In this document: positions 1 to 13,300 of the stretch, piece by piece
Layout: each line of letters begins with the position of its first letter
Numbering within the stretch: position 1 is the stretch's first letter
The notes under the pieces: generated by a model
Seen by the model: the letters and a program-made list of their open reading frames with translations, nothing else
Databases searched by the model: none
What the model was told of the DNA's origin: nothing
NCBI RefSeq assembly: GCF_027942865.1
Contig: NC_134521.1
Coordinates: forward strand, 21,950,449 to 22,014,448
Source: Odontesthes bonariensis
Lineage: Eukaryota; Chordata; Actinopteri; Atheriniformes; Atherinopsidae
Length of the DNA: 64,000 nucleotides
Reading direction: 5' to 3'
Translations under genes and position numbers: made by a program

Positions 1-2130
1 GCTTTTGGCCTCTGTGTGTCCTTTGTTCCTACCTCTACTAAACTTTAAAACAAATCTGTGTGAGGCTGAAATGGCTGTGAAATATTTCATTGGTGTTTGA
101 ATACAGGGCATTTGTTGTTGTTTTTTTAAACCTGGACCTTATTTCTGGCATAAAATACGTTCATCTACTCCCCAATAACGGTTTGGTGAAAGTCGGCATC
201 CTTTGGAAGATATTTAGATTACTCGAGATCCGCGTGTATCCATATAACGGGAGTGAACAGGGTATAGACAATACAGCCTCTAAATAAGTCATTATCTGTC
301 TTTATTTCACCAATACTTTAAGCCGAACGAATGAATGAACGTGTAACTATTGCACTGTTAGTTCAGAGCTGCCGTGTTGTTGTTATTTTGGGCTATCGAG
401 GGGCTTATGTGGGCTTTCTACTTGGATGACGTCATCGACACGCCCCGCTGCAGCACGGGGCTTCCAAACTTAAAGTTAGGATGTCTTTGACTCTGTTGCT
501 GTAGCTATTTTTTGGTTTTTAGTATAGTTTTCACTATTTAATGTTGGTATGCTCCACCTGATGGTTACTTGTTATCAGCAGCTGTGCAAGTAGAGGTAGA
601 TATTCTTATGTTTTGAATATGATCTGCTTTTAGGAGGAATAGAACAGATCCAGTCATTAAATAAAGGGCTCTGCTGTCCAAACCTTCTTGCTTCACAAAA
701 ACGCTCGCAAAAGCACGATTTGAGTTGAGACAATTCAAACCACACTAATTTGACACGTCACACATCTTGGGGGTGTAATTTTTGTGATCAAACAACAAAA
801 TGCTGGAGAAAGAAAAGCAGCGAGCAGACCAACATCCTCAAAGAGGACTCAGAGCTGTGGAGACATGAATCACCTCTTTCAGTCAGAACTTTCACACTAA
901 AAATCTGAGCATAACACAGGTTGCTGAAATTTGTTGGTTAAGCCTTTTGCCTTGAGTTGAATTTGCAGAATTTGTGTCCAAGGGAGAATCGTGACTCAGA
1001 TTGTGGATCATGATTCTTCATCAGAAGGAGATGTTTTGGTGGTCATATCGCCCACGTCCAAATGCTAGTCAGTTTTGGTGGTCACATCTCCAGAGACTAT
1101 CTATGTGATAGTACTGCGATTTTATTTAGTATTTCCAACATAACTTTCGCATTACCTAATTTATTCTGTGTGTTCTTTATTTACCTTTTTTTTTGCTTCT
1201 CTTATCCACTGCAGAACGAGTCACTGTCTCACTGCAATATTAGATTCTTGTAATCTTTTTTGCTGATGTAATTTGAGTACTATTAGACTAACAGTGTAAT
1301 TCAAACCAGTTTTGCATGCTTGCAGTGACTTGTTCTTTGCAAACAAACTAAATTACCGATTGCCTTTTAATAACTGCAAGCTCTATTGCAAATCCATGCT
1401 TTATGCAGCTACCAGCTAATATACACTGTCTCTACTGTTGGCAGTGCATTTGTTTAGATGAATGTTCAATGTCACCATTTTGAAAACAACACAAAACACA
1501 TGTCAATGAGAATCAGTACAGTTACTTGATACAATATAGTAAAATATATATATTTTAATTTGGTCATTTTTGATCGCGTTGCACAAGATCCATTTAGCCA
1601 TCACCACCTTCAAAAATTGAACAAATAACCGTGCACAAATATGACAAATTGAAGTTAATTTCTTTTAAGTTCTTATCAAATAAATTCACACGATGCTGAC
1701 TTAGCCCATCCAGTGGCAGGTAAATTTGTCTAAATGTCAGAGTATTTGCTTTTTTACATGGTTGGCATTGGATAAGATCAGCAGGAGGGAAACTCTGCTC
1801 TGCTGTGATTGCTGGTTAGTGTTGGAGTATAATGCATAGGCTGTACATAAAGATGGACTGTCACCACACCTCAGATCTTAAGTGCAATTACCACAGATCT
1901 TTGCTAGGCAATGGTTAATTTATTTTCAACATATTTTGAAATTAGTCAAAGCGAAGAATTATGTTATCAGTTAAATTTACTCCTTTTGATCTGTGTGCTT
2001 GATCTTTGTGCTGGTTCATTTTGAAAGTAACTCCATAATCCAATAGTATTAGATTATGGTTTATTAGATTAAAGATACATATTTTTGTCTAATCGGGTGT
2101 TGTGTATCACTATCCAGCTGCATCCTAGTA

Positions 2131-2190
2131 TTTTTGGAGTCTGAAGTGATATCATTTGTCAAAATATGATATCACTTCAGGCTCCAGAAA
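2131..2190. repeat. Short inverted repeat (hairpin) in nova2 intron
   Basis: Arms 2136-2154 and 2167-2185 are reverse complements over 19 bp with one mismatch, separated by a 12-base loop. Flanking T-rich and A-rich runs extend the pairing to about 24 bp with one more mismatch. It could be a foldback of a small mobile element or a structured intronic RNA; nothing identifies which. Confidence 0.6.
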
Positions 2191-5100
2191 AGGTCATGAC
2201 AGTGACAGCTAAATGACAAACTAAAGGCTTAAAAATGGCATTTCACAAAGTAATGGGTTGCCATTGTGGCTATTACCACTTTTCACACAGAATTTAAGGT
2301 TAAGGAGTCAAAAAGCAGTACTAATCCAATTCAAGCCTTATTCCGAAATCTGGTATTTATGGTGTCATTGCCATCCCGCTCACTTTTGGAAAAGCATTTA
2401 ATGTAAACCAACAATGATTGGTTTGCTAGAGCTGAAGATAAGTCATTGGGTGGAGTACTGGTTTTGAAGCTCAAAATAGAAAAATTCTTGGCATTCAGAG
2501 GAAGACACAGGGTGTAAAAAAGAAAGGAATTGATGTTTAGAGTACTCTTTAGAGGAGCAAACGCATGCATCAGCAGTGTTTGTGTAATTGTTGCGTAATT
2601 GTCTTATTTCATACCGTAAATTCGTTTTGAGGCACCAAAATGACAGGAAATTGCTCACCAAATTGTCTTTGAGTAAGTAGTTTGGGAGAAAATCGCATGG
2701 CAGGTACGTTTGTCCTCTTGTTGAAAACTTTGTTGTTTCACAATCAAAAGTTGGAAGTTGTGAGATGACAGCTTAGGTAGTTGTTTTGTGTCGGGGCAGC
2801 ATTGCGTCACTTGACAGCATCTCTGAGCATTGATTTCTAAACTGTGTAGTCTGTGATGATTTATATTTTTCTAACCCTAACCATGTATTTTGTAACATTT
2901 ACACCTTACCACGTACTTCTAACTTCTAACCGTAGCCATTTAAGGGTACGACCAAATTTAGAAAAAGTTGGCAAGCAATTTAAGTACAAAAGTGGACACA
3001 GTGTGGAAAATATAGTGCAGGATGGGATCTGAATTTTCAATCTCATGTTTGAAAGTTGGATATTTAATGCTATGCCAATCCTCTTCTTCCTCCTATTAAG
3101 GCACTTTTTCTCTAGTCAACAGTGTCAGTTGTGGCAATTGTAAATGTTTGGAGGCCTTACTGTTAGATTACATACATTGTGCCATGGACCAACATAGGTA
3201 TTTCATGATCTGTCAAGGAATCACGTTGCAGAGTGAGACTCAGAGAGCGAATTCATAATTAATGTGTTAATAACAGTAAAATACTGTCAGGGAGAAGCCA
3301 ATATTTTACTAATATTAACAGATTTTCTAACATATACATCTCCAATTCAATATCACCCTTGATATTACTCAACATTATGCAGTAGCATTATTCTTTATTA
3401 CTTTATGGTTTAAAGCTGGTGTGTGTGGTTGCATTTTAAGTCTCTGAAGAATCAAGTTTTCCAAGCAGGTCGTTTCTTCTTTTCATCGCCAAAGTTCACT
3501 GATATATTATTGATTTAAAAATACTATTCTGTGTGACAGCATATCTCGTCATCAGTGCCTGGATTAACTACACTTGTGGTGTCAGTAAGTGAGAGTGATT
3601 GGGGTCTGTTAATCAGGAATACTGTTTTATGCTGATAAATTAAAGGTTGTCTTCAGTTACCGAATTAACTGCCAATTTACATGCAATGGGTGTAAATTTA
3701 ATGAATAGGAAAAGATGGGAGAGAGACTAGAGCAGCAAACAGTATAATATTTGTTTAAATTCATACTAAGCTACTATTTTTAGCTAGTCTTTCTAAACAC
3801 TATTCTAATTTGGCTTCTCCTTCTCTCCTCGGGTTCAGGAGACAGGCTTGGGCCAGTTGTCAATCGTAGAGCAAATAAGTAAATCAGAATCACAGTGGTT
3901 ACTTTCTGAAGCACAAATAAACATGATTACACCTTCGTATGGTTTCACAAAAACCCCAGAGGAAGCTGTCGCAATTTCTGTGAAAATCCTGCCAAAAAAA
4001 AGCCTGCATGTCTGCAGAGATGCGGACGAGTGCAGGGAGCAAAGAAGAGGAAGGAGACAGCAATTTCCGCTGATCACCAGTTTTTTGTAGTTCTCACAAA
4101 TGAAGACTTCAAATGTGTAATGACTATACATCTACTGGCTAAAGGTTATAAGCAAAAAAGTCCCAAAAAAATTGCAAAAAAGAAAGAAGAAAAAAATAGG
4201 GGATTTACGGATTTATGATAACCGGTTCTGTTTTTATTTGCTAAAAGCTTTTGTGAACATCTGTTTTCATAAAACAACTGACCTCATTTCTGAAATAAAA
4301 GTATATTACATATTTGTGACTACTGTTTTATGACATAAGAGACTAACATGATGGAAATGTCAGAAAGTACAGAGTAGTGACACTTTACAATAACAGTGTT
4401 TGACCAAAAATTCAGCTTAATTTCTGATCAAAGATCTCATCAAATGACTACTTAACAGTATAATTCCTTGTGTACAGTTGGCGAACAGTTTAGACATCGG
4501 ATCCTTTATTACTTCAGTCCCATAATGCCCCAAAGAATTCCCTTTTGTCCACGTAGTTAGAATTTATCAGTGAGAAGCACTAGAACCAGGTGCATATAGC
4601 AAATAAATCTGTAATTGATCAACTTATTTCTTTTAACTGAATGCCAGAAGAAGACTATGATGAGTGGGGTGTGCTTATTGGCTTTGTTCAAAGATGGCCA
4701 CATGGATGGAAGCGAACCTCTGGCTGAGGTTTGTTGTCATGTAAAAGTTTTGCAGGAGAATTTTTTTGTCTTATTTTCCTGGATTTAAACGGATCAGTGC
4801 GATAGATCCCCACATTTACCATCGATGTTTGTGTTTTAGATCAATGTGACATGATGAATGCAGTCAGCACAGAGATTTCCAACAATGTTTCAGCTCAATT
4901 TGTTGTGTTGATAATACTGTATCTCAGAGCAGCTGTTGATGTGTTGACAGTAATTATGGGTGATGTTTCATGTGTGGAATGCTAACAGTCTCAGGCAGAG
5001 GATTTGGACAGGCTATTACGGAGACTGATTTTCATCCTAGAAAAGTTCAGCCAATACTGAGAAGTGTGGAAACTTCCGTACTTTGGGATCAAGATAGAAG

Positions 5101-5884
5101 ACATGAGATTCTGGTGTTGTGGAGAAAGCTTAAGAGTGAGAGTGTGCTCTCTGGGGCACCACTGACATTTTTCTCCCCTCATGTCAGGATGAGAATGATC
5201 AAACCCTGACTGTGACTCAAAGCAAGGAACTACTATTTCAAAATTCAATACTGTTCACTGAAGCTGAGTGCAAAAACTGATGCCAGCATTTCAGGAAGGG
5301 TGGAGTTAAGTAGTCTAACATTCAGATAGTTTCATGTCCTCTTTGTGGTGTCATACCAACAGCACAGGTTGTAGGAACTTATCATGCTTTCTGCTTCAGC
5401 ATAATCTGTCCTACTGGAAGGGAGGTAATGCTGTCAGTCTTTGGAAAGACTTTGTTTTTGCATAAATGTTTAACTGGAGATTAGTGTACTAAGATTACTC
5501 AGAGCACTGTGTCTTCTGTTTTTGCATCTGACTGGGCTAGGAAAGAGGTTTCTCAGTTGTAAGAAGGCAACTGTAACCGAGTAAGTTGAAACTAGTGAAA
5601 GTCACAGGTTTTATTTGTTTATTTGTTCCTTCACTCCTTTATTTTTATGTGTACCATAATGAGATTAAGTTGTGTCCACCTGCTTCACCTGTTTCAATCT
5701 GTCTTTCTTTCTTGTGAAAATAAAAGCATACGTAAAAGTATACGTTTTGATTTTAAGGTTTTAAATGATCAATAAGAATTCATCTGGTCCTTACCAGGTC
5801 TTAAATTAGGTAAATACAACCTCAGATGAACAACACCACATGTCACATTAAACTGTGTCATTTTTTTGTTCAGCAAAAACTAAG

Positions 5885-6575
5885 CCAGTATGCAGAAAGA
5901 GTGTGTGGAAAAACTCGGTACACCCTTACTGTTTCCATGGGAATTAAGAGGGTAAGTAGCAGCTGGATGCTGCTAATCAGTACATTGGATTAATTGATCA
6001 TCAACAAGTGTGACCACCTATATAAAAAGATTTTTGTGTGTTTGCTGGTCTGGAGCATTCAATTAAAAATGCCATGGAGGGAAAGACATCAGCAATAATC
6101 TTAGGTTTGTAAAATCTGAACAAACCACTGGTCTTCTGGAACAATGTCCTTTGGACAGATCAGACCAAAGTGGAGATGTTTGGTCATAATGCACAGCAGC
6201 ACGTTTGGAGAAAACCAAACACAGCATATCAGCACAAACACCTCATACCAGCTGTCAAGCACGGTGGTGGAGGGCTGATGATTTGGGCTTGTTCTGCAGA
6301 CACAGGACCTGGACACCTTGCAGTCATTGAGTCCACCATGAACTCCTCTGTTTACCAAAGTATTCTAGAGTCAAATGTGAGGCCATCTGTCTGACAGCTA
6401 AAGTTTGGCTGAAACTCGGTCATCATCAGGACAATGATCCCAAACACAGCAGCAAATCTACAACAGAATGTCTGAAAAAGAAAAGAATCAAAGTGTTGCA
6501 ATGGTCCAGTCGAAGTTCAGACCTCAACCTGATTGAAATGCTGTGGTGGGACCTTAAGAGAGCTGTGCATCAATG
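5885..6575 (+). mobile_element. Tc1/mariner-like DNA transposon relic
   Basis: The left end resembles a Tc1-type terminal repeat (tgtggaaaaactcggtacac at about 5903). From about 6120 to 6570 broken frames read as the C-terminal half of a Tc1 transposase: a segment with KVEMFGHNAQQHVWRKP, then GGGGLMIWAC and the GPGHLAVIESTMNS region, followed by frame-broken sequence matching the DNDPKH and SPDLNPIE parts of the DDE catalytic core. The transposase is interrupted by stops and frameshifts, its N-terminal and middle portion is missing, and no right terminal repeat is visible. It is a dead, internally deleted copy. Confidence 0.85.
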
Positions 6576-8328
6576 AATAATGAATGTCCAATTTTTTCCA
6601 TAACCTGTGTGATACTGATAACATCCGACATAAAATTATTACTGCTTCTAAAGATGGACATGCAGGCTACTGAAATAAGGGATGTATGTAGTTTTGACCT
6701 AACTGCTTTTGCATTTTTGCTTAGTTTATGTTTAATAAATAATGACACTGTGTCATATGTCCTTGTTGTTCATCTGAGCTTGTATTCAATTAATTTAAGA
6801 CCTGTTAAGAACCGGATGATTTTTATAATGTTCTCGTATGTAAATCCTTATAAAAAAATAAACTGAAAGCGGACGTACTCTCTTTTTCACATGCCGGTCC
6901 ATGCTGTTTGTATCCAGGCTGCATATGCAGGAGTCGCTCATGATTGAGAAATAATCTCCTTTTACCTTTTTCTCCAGCATAGCAATCAGTCGACAAGATG
7001 GGAAATATCAGTGTTATACAAAATGTTTATTTTGTCTGATTCATTTTCCAGTGACTAACTTTGAACATGTTGGATATCTTTTAGAAAAAAACGTATATCT
7101 TGTGAGTTTTATGCATTTGTGTTGTGTAACATTTGCGTCTTTGCGCCTACATTTGGTAGTAATTTACTTGATGAACAGGATAGTCGGACATAAAAATCTG
7201 TGAAAGATTAAGTGCTTCTACTCACAAGCTTTGGTCCCTTAATTTGTCACATCAAGAGTGAGAGGCAGGGGCAGCAAGTGTGCTTCCCTCCAAAACTCTA
7301 AAGGATTTCATTCATAGGCTGTTGGGTTTAAAGTGTGATTTACATTCAGATTTTTTTTTAATTGCAACCGATTATATATAGTTCGTAGAAATAATATGAA
7401 AGTCCAAAGGATAAACTATGCTGGAACCCACAGTATCTTAAGTAGTTTTAAATGTATGTAATGTTATTTAGGCGTGATATAGTGCTATATGTCTAATATC
7501 AAGAACTCAAAAAGAAAACTAGGTCTAATTCAGCTCATAAACCTTGTAATTTAGCCCATTTAGAGTTTCTTATCACGTTTGCTGAAATGTCCAAGTAACT
7601 GTCTGTATCTATTATTTAATACATCTGTGCCATAAAGCCAGTCATGTCTGGCAAGAATTGAGTTTTCACTGGATTTATTTTAGCATTTCAGTTTCAGATC
7701 ACTTGGGAATATTACACCGGGTGGTCTTTCCATCTACACATTTTACTCAGTTAAGTGAAGAAAATGGGACTTTTTCTCACAGTCAGCAATCAAATAAAGA
7801 AAAAAATTAAGATATATTTCAGATTCTACCAGAATTAAGTCAAATGGTGCCAGAGTGAAAGGCAGGAAGGTTGATACAAAAGAGAGAGTGTTTTAAAAGC
7901 CAGTATAAAGGACTCAGTGTTGCATCACCTGTTTCCACGGCTCGGCCCCTTTACCATGGCAACAGAATGCCGGTTCGGTTGTTAATGTGGGCGTAGAAAG
8001 AAGCCTTGAGGAGGAACAAATGTGTGTTTAGTCTATTAGAGCTGCAAGGCAAGGACGGCCTGAGCATTACCGCACTGTAAGTGTTACATCATCTAGGAGG
8101 AATCCTCCTCCCCCCTGTGGCTCGCTAACTAAGCAGTCTTCAGTCTTTCGGCTGTTTCTCTGATGATTGTGTAAAAACAAACAACAGCTTTGTGAAACGT
8201 TTAAGAGCATTCTTCATTGTCAAGCCATCTTGATATAAATGTAAAGTTCCTCAAATCTCTTTACCAAGTATCCACTGAGAGCACCTTAGAGTAACCTGTC
8301 TCTTGTGCTTGTCCTCCTCTCATCACAG

Positions 8329-10316
8329 GAACAACAGAACGAGTCTGCCTGATACAGGGTACTGTTGAAGCCCTCAATGGTGTCCACAACTTCATTGCGG
8401 AGAAAGTCCGCGAGATGCCCCAGAGCGCCCAGAAACCAGAACCAGTCAGCATACTGCAACCACAGACCACGGTTAACCCTGACCGCGTCAAACAGGTGAG
8501 ATTCTCCACAGCCAAGAGAATCATTTCATTTGGCAGAGCAGCTGGATTCTCATGAGATTTGCAAGTTCACAATCACTGGAAAATCCACCCTGCCAAATGT
8601 GCAACGGCAAGTTAAGCCTGATCAGCATTCAAAACTGGTAGCTACAGGCAGGTTTTAGGTCTCTTAAAATATTTTAGAATAGTTGCTGTTATGGCAGTAG
8701 AGAGTATTACTTCAGTAAAAGAAGGACAAAATAACTCTGAAGGCTTTATCAATGGAAAAGATGTTTTTGCTCATATCCTGTTGGTTTTCCTGGATCGTCA
8801 TTTTACCAACAGGGACCACTCTCTTGATTGGTTCAAGCTGGCCCATTATAGGCATTGAAAGACACATGGCTCATCCAATCAAGTGATGAGTATTTTTAAA
8901 CTGCTTCTGAATTAATCTTTCTAGATGGTTCTGTGTAACAAACGGGAGTTTTAAGGTGTGTTGTCACGATACAGTAGGAGCAGTTCACTTCCTGGGCACT
9001 TTGTTTATTAGTTGCCAATCTCACTTGTTCTGTGGGCCACAACCCACAGTCTGGTAGGGTCAGGAAAATGTGAGTGTATGTGGTTTATTTTTACCTACTG
9101 TCTTTCATAGCTAGACAGAGCCATGTGGCAGCTGCAGCCTAAACCCCTGGGATTAACAAATCGCTGAGTAAAGTGGGGGTTGGTAAAGTACTCTGACTCA
9201 GTGAGAGATACCCCTCTGTCTATTGACCATTTATGCTTTGAAATCATTCTCATGTTTCATGTTATTTGCTACCAAAATCTTTCTATTTCTCCACAGGCCA
9301 AATTGATTGTGCCCAATAGCACAGCTGGGCTGATTATTGGCAAAGGTGGAGCCACAGTGAAAGCGGTGATGGAGCAGTCCGGAGCTTGGGTGCAGCTCTC
9401 CCAGAAGCCAGAAGGCATCAACCTGCAGGAGCGAGTGGTAACCATCAGTGGGGAACCTGAACAGAACCGTAAGGCTGTGGAAATCATAGTGCAGAAAATC
9501 CAGGAGGACCCTCAGAGCAGCAGCTGCCTCAATATTAGCTATTCCAACGTCTCCGGCCCAGTGGCTAACTCCAACCCCACCGGTTCCCCCTACGCCAATA
9601 CAGCTGAGGTGCTGCCCAATGCAGCCGCAGCAGCTGCCACTGCCTCCAGCCTTCTAGGTCAGGCCGGACTGACAGGAATGGGTGCCTTCCCTGCCACCAT
9701 GTCCAGTTTCTCTGGCAATGATCTGCTGGCCATCACCTCAGCCCTGAATACGCTGGCCAGCTACGGCTACAACACTAACACCCTTGGCCTGGGTCTCAAC
9801 CCTGCAGCTGCCTCTGGAGTCCTTGCTGCTGTTGCGGCTAGTGCTAACCCAGCTGCTGCTGCTGCGGCTAACCTATTGGCCTCCTACGCTAACGACGCCT
9901 CTGGCAGTGCTGGCCACCCTGTTACAGGCCTCGGTGGGTTCTCCCTGGGTTCTCTAGCAGCTGCTACAGGGGCTTCCAATGGTTACCTAAATGCTTCATC
10001 ACCCTTGATGGCCTCATCCCTGTTGGCAACAGAGAAGCTGGGAGATGGGGCCAAGGACGTGGTTGAAATTGCTGTGCCCGAGAATCTGGTGGGTGCCATT
10101 TTGGGGAAAGGAGGGAAAACGCTGGTAGAGTACCAGGAGCTGACAGGAGCTCGCATCCAGATCTCCAAAAAAGGAGAGTTCATTCCTGGTACTCGGAACC
10201 GTAAAGTTACCATAACAGGGTCGCCGGCCGCCACACAAGCAGCGCAGTATCTGATCAGCCAGCGGATCACTTACGAGCAGGGCGTGCGCGCTACCAACCC
10301 ACAAAAGGTGGGCTAA
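8329..10316 (+). CDS. nova2: NOVA2-like neuronal RNA-binding splicing regulator, 3' part (two exons)
   Basis: Coding exons are 8329-8495 and 9297-10316 (stop TAA 10314-10316). The first completes a glycine codon split with an exon outside the window, then encodes the end of KH domain 1 ([20 protein letters not shown]) and linker; it ends in phase 0 at a CAG/gtgag donor. The second starts after a pyrimidine tract and CAG, encodes KH2 ([16 protein letters not shown], GxxG loop GKGG), a long Ala-rich linker with several poly-Ala runs, and KH3 ([14 protein letters not shown]), ending in NPQKVG as in NOVA proteins. NOVA proteins bind YCAY clusters in pre-mRNA and control neuronal alternative splicing in the nucleus. 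Linker features such as [20 protein letters not shown] fit NOVA2 better than NOVA1, and linkage to capns1 and a Delta gene agrees. The 801-bp intron between the exons holds no cassette exon that I can recognise. Confidence 0.93.
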
Positions 10317-13300
10317 AATGAAAAAGAAGAGAAAAGAAGGAAAGGATGAAGACAGAGATAGAAGGGAATTGAGAGAGTCAAAATGAATAGAAAAAAAAGA
10401 AATGTCCAAATATCTGTTCAATATTTCAGTATCAAATGAGAGAATCACAAAGGAGGAGGTGGGGGAGACAGCCAAGATAAGTGTGTGTGATATGTGAGTA
10501 TGCTTTTAGGACTGACGTCCTGATGTTTTTTAAAAGTTTGTGTCAAGTCTTTTTGACAATGGTGATCAGAGTAAGCTGAACTGGTCCACTGCCAAGTTGC
10601 AGATTCAAGAGTGAGACCGCAGGGTTTCACCCTCCTCCAAAACCTCATTACAATTTTATTTTCCTTCTTTTTGTTTGGTTTTGTTGGTTTTAATTTCAGT
10701 TTCAAGCCTCAGCTCCCGGTGAGCCGAGCGAGTCAGATGAAGATCCAGCCAGCTAATAGAGCTGTTTTACAAACCTTGCTCTTTGTGTACAATGCAGAAG
10801 GCATTGTTAACAGGACAGAGGTTTTATGACAAGCACCTGAGCTCATCTCAGTCGTTGGGGAAGCAATCTGAGTATAATTTCGTAAAAAAAAAAAAAAAAA
10901 AACATATCTATGTTGACATATGTTGAATTCTGGCTCATATCATAATTGAAGTTTCTAAATTTGAGTATTTTATATTTTCATCCTTTATTTATTGACACGG
11001 TCTCATTCAAACACAAATAGATTATTTAAACCTGTGAATGCAGGTTGATCTGAATGTAAAAACAATATTAGCCTATTGCTATTTTTTATTTACAGGGATC
11101 AAATATTGTGTTGCAGTGAAAGAAATGTATAACTCAAACCCAGTCTGAACTTCGCTGTTGCTGTCTGCAAGTATAGTTCAGGGGTTAAATAATCAATGTG
11201 AGAGGACAGAGGAGACACACAGGAATGTATGAATATGTTTTACATAAACACCCATAGATAATGCTCCCACAAGCGCACAAACACTGAAACATATTAGCAT
11301 ATTCAGTCACAGCTACAAACTCAAAGAAAAAAAAGTTGTTTAACCCTTTCTTGGTGCTATAAGATTAGGTTTATATCTCCTTTACCATGAAATCAGAATC
11401 TCTCTGGCGACTTAACTTGTTACTTGACATTAAGTAGCTGACGTGTCGACCAGCCATTAGTAGCCCATTGGATCTGACCCAGCCTCTCACCTAAGGACAA
11501 ATGATTGATTTCAGCATTTCGTGAAGAAAAGCAATCCAGCATTATAATTCAAGTCCATTTTCATTCCCAATGCAGGCTTTTCCCCTCTGTTCTTTCAAAT
11601 ATCAACGAGACATCCTGTCATAGATATTAGCGAACATCATTTTTGCCTTAGCCTGACTCTTGTAACTCCCAACACTTAAGGCTCTGACTACATTGAAGCA
11701 GTGTCAGAATAGTTCAGCACCACAAAAGTATTTTGTTAAGAAAAACTGTATGAACCAATATCTGTGAACAAAGAAACTATCGCCTTTACATTAAGGGTAC
11801 CAAATAGTCATGAGACATACACTAATGAAAGGGAAGTAGAATGACACTTGAAAAGAAGGTGTGGAGTCACTTTTCTGTGAACCATCCTTCCCAATTTGCA
11901 TCAAGACAAAAAGAAAAAAAAAGACAAACATCCAGGCTGGCTGTTATCCTTCCAAAAGCATGTTAAAGCCTCGAGTGGAGCATTTAATAAAGCATAAAAT
12001 ATTTTGGCATTGTTGTCTTTTATAGGTAATTGTTTGTCTAATGCAGGCAGAATAAATGTCTAGAGCATTTCCAAGCACTCAAAGATTATCTCGCCTCCCC
12101 TCTGTGCTGCTATCCATAGCGTTCATCCTGAGTACACTGGGTCTCTGAAGACTGCACTGTGAGACATTTAGAACACAATGTAAAGCGTGTCTGTCCCTGT
12201 TGGGGATGTGAGTATATTTCAATGTGCACATCTATGTCACGTACACAAGACCTACCAATACTGACAGAGGGGATATCTCCACAAGAGCATTTATACTCCA
12301 GCATCTTGTGATGTGTTTGTTTATCAACACGCTGCACTAAAATTTGCGTACATTTTTCCGATCGGCAAACTGATACTTATACCCACCTCATCTCTCTGCT
12401 CCGTAGTTTCAAGTCTTATTTGCGTCCACTTCCCCTCCCACTCTAAAGACATTTTCAATTGTCCCCATCAACCCAAGCTCTATGATCGGCTTCCGTGATG
12501 CAAAGCTGTGAGGGTTGGTGCTGAGCAGTGTCCAAGAAAATCAGAGACACCTCCGATTTTAGGAAAATTTAATGGACAGCCTTTTCATTTTCAGAATTCA
12601 TGTTTGAAAACAGATGGATTTAAAGCATTTAAAACGAGTCTTTGTGTCTGAACATTATGCGTGGCGACTGCAGTGAGTGAGCCTTTCTAACGAGCTGAAA
12701 TCTCTCCTTTCACTATGTGTTTGGAAGGCTTCGCAATCATCCATAACAACAATCTGGCCGCCAGTGAAATCATAGCTTAAGATAACCTTTTACTGCCCAA
12801 TATTTTAGCATATAATAAGAAACAAGCACAAAACAAAGGGATGTTTTATCAATGCAACTGGACTGCTTGACTCCAGAGAGCTCTTCTTCAAAAAGCTCTC
12901 TGATCGATACATCGTGCCAAATGCTGTTTCTCTCTGCCCCTCATTAACTTTCCTCTTTCTCTCAACATTTTATTCCCCTGCATGTTCTCTCTGTTCTGGG
13001 ATTCCTCCTGTGCCCAAATCCCTGTCTGTGCTTCTTCCTACACTGTGCTCTCCCCCTCTTTCTCCTTCCTCCTGTCTTTTCGTCTCATGGGTGGTGTGTT
13101 GGATGTGCTGTGGGTGGGAGTTATGCACTATAGGTCGTAAGGATATGAAAATATTTTCCTAGGCCGCAGAGTTCACAAGGCTAAAATGCACAGAAAACAC
13201 CTGCCTCCAAAACTGTGACACCCACCAGACCAACCAGCAACGTTAGCGCTAAGTGTCAAATTCCCTCTATAAGAAGAACAAGAAAGATTGAGACAGGTTT

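Larger units (their letters stand above)
1..8328 (+). other. nova2: Upstream intron of nova2 (noncoding)
   Basis: No convincing coding exon was found here. The nova2 exon that begins at 8329 completes a split glycine codon, so at least one upstream exon (first KH domain and N-terminus) must lie to the left of the window, which makes this stretch intronic by inference. It is AT-rich and carries a Tc1-like transposase relic (about 5885-6575) and a small hairpin (2131-2190). The open frame at 3848-4090 has no recognisable domain and is not called. Confidence 0.6.

Noticed and set aside
3835-4218. Open frames on both strands, possibly an extra nova2 exon after a pyrimidine tract and CAG at 3838
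   Set aside because: The translation has no KH or other recognisable domain, ends in a stop, and does not fit the known NOVA exon order.
9180-9296. Upstream extension of the long nova2 frame from 9180
   Set aside because: It is intron: a clear acceptor ends at 9296, and the phase joins 8495 to 9297 with family-matching protein.
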